From Ischnura elegans (taxonomy: Eukaryota; Arthropoda; Insecta; Odonata; Coenagrionidae), in the NCBI RefSeq assembly GCF_921293095.1, contig NC_060248.1, forward strand, positions 11,302,744 to 11,366,743: DNA of 64,000 nt, written 5' to 3'. Of this stretch, positions 37,701-43,700 are shown one piece after another. Under the pieces are notes generated by a model. The model did not search any database. It saw nothing but the letters and a program-made list of their open reading frames with translations, and was not told where the DNA came from. Position 1 is the stretch's first letter. Each line of letters starts with the position of its first letter. The translations under genes were made by a program, and so were the position numbers.

Positions 37701-40700
37701 ACGTGGTCAATGACCCCGCCATAGCGCTTGGACCCGCCGCCAACGCCGGAACCCCCTGCCAGAGCTGTCATGGATCCACGGAGATTCCCAGAGAGGCAGT
37801 TCTGGACAGAGCTGGACCCAACCACGCGGAAGCAGCAGCCGCGGACTTCGCCCGCCCTTACGCACCCCCCGGGTGTTTTAGAATTCCCATCTCGGCCTTC
37901 GCGATTACCCCACTCCGGGTCTGTCTCGCAACCGAGAATGTCACTGGACCCGCGACAAAATATAAAAACAGTCAATTGACCTCTCGCGGTCATTCTAGGT
38001 AAAAGCTGACATTTCTCTGGACAACAATGTTTTACCTCTAAAGGAACTTAATTTTCACGTTATTTGTTCAAAAGTATTAAAAGTCAAAAAATCTCAGCGA
38101 TATTGATCGGAAAATAACAAAATAGTGCGTGAAAGAAAAATGCAAACGGTTAATGGACCGCCCCCAGTCATTCTAGCGTTAAATGTATGACAAGGAAATT
38201 TTTATGGGAGGCTAAGAAAGAGTTTGACTCTACAATAAATAAATAATGTATTCCATCAACAAATGCCTAGTGAATTGCTTGGAAAAGTGCCAAGACAAAG
38301 AAACTGAAACAAGAAAATCTTCAAGAGGCAAAAAAGAATTCATTACCTTCATTCCATGCACAGAAATTTTTTGTCCAAGTTCATTTGTATTGTCAGCCTC
38401 ATTCTTTTCCTCTCCGCCTCCTTTGATGATGAGTAAACCGTGGTCTTCAGCAAGCTCCCCTCCATCCCTTCCATCTGTCTCCGTCCTGACTTCTTCACCT
38501 CTGCATATCTCCATCTCTTGCCCGCAGACCCGTGAGACAGAATCAGCATCATCTTTAGAAGCCTTCCCCTCAGCCATAGCTTTGACAGCTTCAACTCCTT
38601 CCATGGCATCCACTTCTGGTATAGGGCTGCCGGGGATAGATTTATCGCTGTGAATGGCACTGGGATCACGGACGGGACTTTTGCCTTTGACACACTCATC
38701 ATTGGGAGCACCATCAACCAACTGTTCAATCCCAGAAACCTCCTCCAAGCCAGGTAAACAATAGCTAACCTAGAGGGAGATTAAAAAAATCAAGTTTAAA
38801 GTATACCGGGACTAGCCCCGGTGATAACTTTTTGCACGAGTCACCTGCAATGCACAATCGTGCGAAAGATCCACAAAGAAAAAATCATCCACCTTGACCG
38901 GGATTCGAACCTGGATCCCCAGATTTCCGGTTGAGTGCTTTAGCCAGTTAAGCTACCGAGGCATCATTCTTCCCTGTGGATATTTTTGGACACTACCGGA
39001 CAAGGTGTAGCTGGACTGCTGAACATATGATGCCACAAGCAGTCTAGATCGTGAAACAGCGCCACAGCCAGAGAGCAGGCCCGGACATAGAACACATACA
39101 GGTGTTCGCTCTTGACTAGCTCTCCAGCTGTGGCACTGTGAATGCTCTTGGCATCATAGCTAGCTCTCTGATCCGAAAGATCCGGCTCCGAAAATCAAGG
39201 ATCCGATCTGAATCCGGATCCGAAAAAAATCCTAGATCCGTCCATCCCTAATATTGATATTTGTAAAAAAATTTATTTTGTAGCAATAAATGTCTGATTA
39301 TATGCTTGAAGTTTCTTTTATCAATATTTCTCAGAGCTTATCATGAGTAAATTATCCATCACCAGCTATTTCCTATCAATACTTAGACTGAATTAATTAA
39401 ACCATTTGCTTCAAGCCTCAGACCAAATGCAGTTTAGCAACAAAACTATCACTCCTTGCCCATGTAATCTGTGTTTCATGAAATTCACTTCTCACGCCAT
39501 TAAATTTATTTAAAGCAATAAGTCAGAATCATAAGTACATACTTATGGTGTACCTTTGGATAATATATTGTGACATACCGACCTTATGTCACGTATTTTC
39601 TCTCGTTATGTAATGACCCGAGTAGGGGATGATCACATATGTGTGGATGAGCGTGGGTATGTCTGAGTGTGTGCGTAATAGTGTGTCATGCCCCGGGCAT
39701 GAGGTAAAAGTGACTCACAAATGTTCAGTGTTTGGTCAGCTCGGACCGATGGTTGCCCCACCCAACAGTGAGGCCCAAGTGTAACCCCTCTTGTCCCAAA
39801 AAACCCATCCCCTGTGTATCATCCCCCTCCAATATCACTATAAAGCGGCGGACGGAGAGAGCCTCCGGGCGAGAAATTCTAGTTTGGTCGACGGGCGAGA
39901 AACGCTATCCTGATCGACGCAGAAAGGGATTGATGACGTGCCAGATTGGTCGTCATTTTTCTGGGTGTACCCAAAGAGTGCTGTTAGCGGGACGAGATTG
40001 TCTACGGAGGTAGCCAGCAGCGGAGAGCAAGATTGCAGACGAGCGACAGGCAGGACCAACGCCCAGAGGTCGGGAGGAAGACAGCCCCCGATCCCACGGA
40101 CATTTGGGGTCCAACGTGTCGCATCATCGACGGCTCCTACTGCTCAAGGCTCCGACGAAACCGTAAGAACGTCGCAGTCAGCGACTTGTCCCCGTGCTCG
40201 TTCGCCCAGACCCGATTTAATCCCCAAACTGTGTAGCCAAAATATTTGGGTTTTTTCTCTCTATCCCGGTGCGCCGTATGTAATCACCAAACTGTTGACT
40301 CCTTGTCAGAAATCTGATTCAGTGTTACCACGAGAGCAGCCTAAAAACTTAATTTGGGCAAATTGTAAACTCGGCCCACGAATTCTACCAATCACAAATT
40401 GTTGCTTTTTTTGTATTTCTTTTGGAGGGGGGGCAATTGAACCATATCATCTTGTGCACTTTTCGTTCACCTCATTCTCATCAGGGTATTTAATTTCGAT
40501 AAGTGTGTGTGTATGCTATGTCTGAAGTGGAAAATATATTTTTTTTATGTCTCAAAGTACTCAATAATCGTTCGATCATTCCGTACTCGGGACCATTGAT
40601 GCCCTCCCCACCCAGTAAAATAGGTGGCGTTTTCATGTTCCGCCACAATATCTATGGCAGTGGATATGGAGAATCACATTTGCAAACTACCCACTGACTA

Positions 40701-43700
40701 CTACTTTTCTCATTAGGTAGTTTTGCCTGGATAAGACTCTCACCACTATTTCTGAGCTTTCCCTAACATCACATCTTAATAGCTGAAGTATAAAGGTCAA
40801 TTGTTATACATAGTCCAACGAGTTTTTTTAATGATGCAAGGCCCACTTTGTAACTCTGACATTGCAAATAAAAGTCATTAACCAAATCTCTCACTTTTAA
40901 TGGAAAGTAGTATTTTACTAGAATGATCCATGCATCCTAGTGATGTGACATGAAATCATTATTCTGAACGAATTACATAAAAAAATACATACCGGCTTCA
41001 ATAAAAATACTTGAACGACCTTCCCTCCCACACTTACATCACACAACTTATCAGCCAGGGTTAAAAAAGGAACAATGCTAAAAGAAGATAGCCCTATATA
41101 AAACTGTCACTCAAACAATTAATAAAAGTGGATTTTTTTAAAGAGGTGGTTCAATAAATTAACTGTATTTTTTTGAAACTTACCTCAGATAATCCTCTAA
41201 TTTTTAAATCATTAGCAAATTTGAGGACTGATGAAAATCTTGAGGCCATTACACAAAGTTCTCCTCTGTAGATGAACTCTAAAACAGATTTTAAATCATC
41301 TGGATTTACATCACTGAAAATGACAGTTGGATGTGTATCTTCAGCTGTGGCTAAAATATCCTGTAACAGTAAAACCAAATCACTATCCAAACTGAGAATA
41401 TAATAAGAAAATCAGTTTATGAATTTAAAATTTAAAAAGCAATTCCATGGCTATGCTAATTTATTCCAGGAATATTTTCTCAAACAATACTCAGGGAAAA
41501 ATATTTGCTTTCCAACTGCTTTGGAACCCTTTTGAAACTGTTTTGAAACACCAAAATCTGTATTGGAACTGCTGTGGAACTCATTTCCACTCATTTGTAC
41601 CAAAATTGGAAATATGAAGACGATTGTAAATCATTTGTAATCCCCTTTCGAACTCCCTTGTACAGAGTGTATTCGTGTGGAACTGCTTTCTACACATTTG
41701 AAACTCCTTTTGAACGATTCGACAGGATTTCCAGACGTCATCATTCGTATTGTAACTGCTGTGTACTGAGAAGATTCATGTGTAACTGCTTTCCATACGT
41801 TTGCAATTCTTGTTGAACGACTCCATGCGGTTTATAGACATCATCATTTGTTTTGGAACTGCCTTCTACGTGCCAACATCCCATGGCCAGGTTCAGTCTG
41901 ATTTGTTTGGTCGAGAAAACGAAAATTCTTTAATATAAGCAATAAAATGCATAAATGGTTTAAGAAATAATCGGAAGTCAGTTAATAGAAACGGAACTCC
42001 CAAATATTCACTCCAATGGGTTTTTAAATTATTCTATTTTCCTTGTTGCTTAAATCGTATTTTTGGGGCCGTTTTGAAATGTGACAAGGTTATCTTCACT
42101 ACGTAAGTACCGAGAATCTTGGTTGCGTAAATTAAGGTATACAATAGCAACTTCTTGGCAAACGTTGTTAATAATGGCGTTTTTTGGCGTTTCCAAGTAG
42201 ATTATTATTGTAAAAACATCAAAGTCAATGATTTCAAAGTACATTTCGCACATAATATTTCCGAAAAAATAGTATTTTGCATCGATTTATATACATAACA
42301 CAAACCGGTCGACGTATTGACTTCCCGATCCCCAGGCAATGGTTTATGCCCATCTTTTGTTCCGTATTTCAGGACTTTTTTTTCGCAAAAAATGAATCCC
42401 TCCTTCGAAAATCTGTTTCAATCAGGGGCGGATCCACGATTTCTTTCTGGGGGGGGGGGCACAGCAAGGCCATATCAAGGATTTTGTTCTGAGGGGGCAC
42501 AAGATACCTCGTAATGCAAAACGAACGCAATGACAATGGGACCGTATAATATATCTTGCATATTTTTTAAGGATCAGGGGGGGGGGGGGGGGGGCACGTG
42601 CCCCCGTGTCCCCCCCCCCCCCCTAGATCTGCCTATGGTTTCAATGTCGCAGTATTGAGACAAGTTCAGGTACCCGGAAAGGCCGTTTTTCGCATTTATG
42701 CATCATCAAATTTTCGGATATTTAACATGATGGTTTGAAAGAAAAAATATTTAAAAACGGAGGCATTTCACTCAAAAATGAACAATGAATGATCCACGAC
42801 AACCAAATAAGACCGGAGTTAAGCTCTCGATGTGGACTTTCTTGACCACCAAATTGAGTTCCCCCACTTCCTCTATTGGCTAAGACTGCAACGACGGCGC
42901 AATAAAGATCTTCGTGCATTTTGGAACTGTAACGGGATTACTCTTGGAGTGGTGGCTATTCACGAAGTAGGACTGCAGTTAAGTCCGCACATCACTCTGC
43001 CATTGTCCATCGTCGTCTGGCCTAAATTTATCAAACTCTCGCCATGAGTTTCAAGAGAGCTCTAGAAGCCATCTTGAACTGCTACATGCTGCTACAAAGC
43101 AGTATGCATGGTGTACATATGGGTACCAAATGGGTGTCCGACTGGTACAAATCAGTTCCAAAACAGATGAACGAGTGGTACAAATCAGTTCCAAAGTTAA
43201 ATCCAAATGAGTTCCAAAGGTTGAAAATTAGTTTCATAGCAGTTTCCAATGGAGATCCAAAGCAGTTCAAAATGTGTTACAAATGAGTTGATGACATGGT
43301 AGGACGCTATGGCGTCATGAACTGCTGTGTACCGTGTTTCTATTCCACAGCAGTTCGAAAGCACATACAAATCAGTGGTACAAAGTAGATACATGACAGT
43401 TCCGAATGGCTTACACAGCAAAAATTTTTCCCTGAGTAATGAAAACAGTAAAAAACATATTTCATTTCTATGTTTAGATCTTATGTGAAAGAAAAGTGGA
43501 CACAATTTATGTGCTAAAGGGGTGGATCTACGGTTTTCAGGGAAAAGGCACTATATTGAAGTCATAAACTTGGATTAGGGGAGAGAAATTTACAGCACCT
43601 GACAGTATAAAGATGACCTATTTACACGAGTAAGTGACCTGTACCCCAGCATTAAATTTGGTCACAAACTTAAAACCAAATGTTTCAAGAGCTATCTTGT

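Noticed and set aside
37205-38002. Several long open frames in a GC-rich block
   Set aside because: High GC removes stops in all frames; the predicted proteins are low-complexity Pro/Arg/Gly and the block lies inside a TTAA-flanked element.
38896-38962. tRNA gene on the minus strand
   Set aside because: A- and B-box-like parts exist, but the acceptor stem does not pair and the unit is part of a longer repeat; read as SINE.
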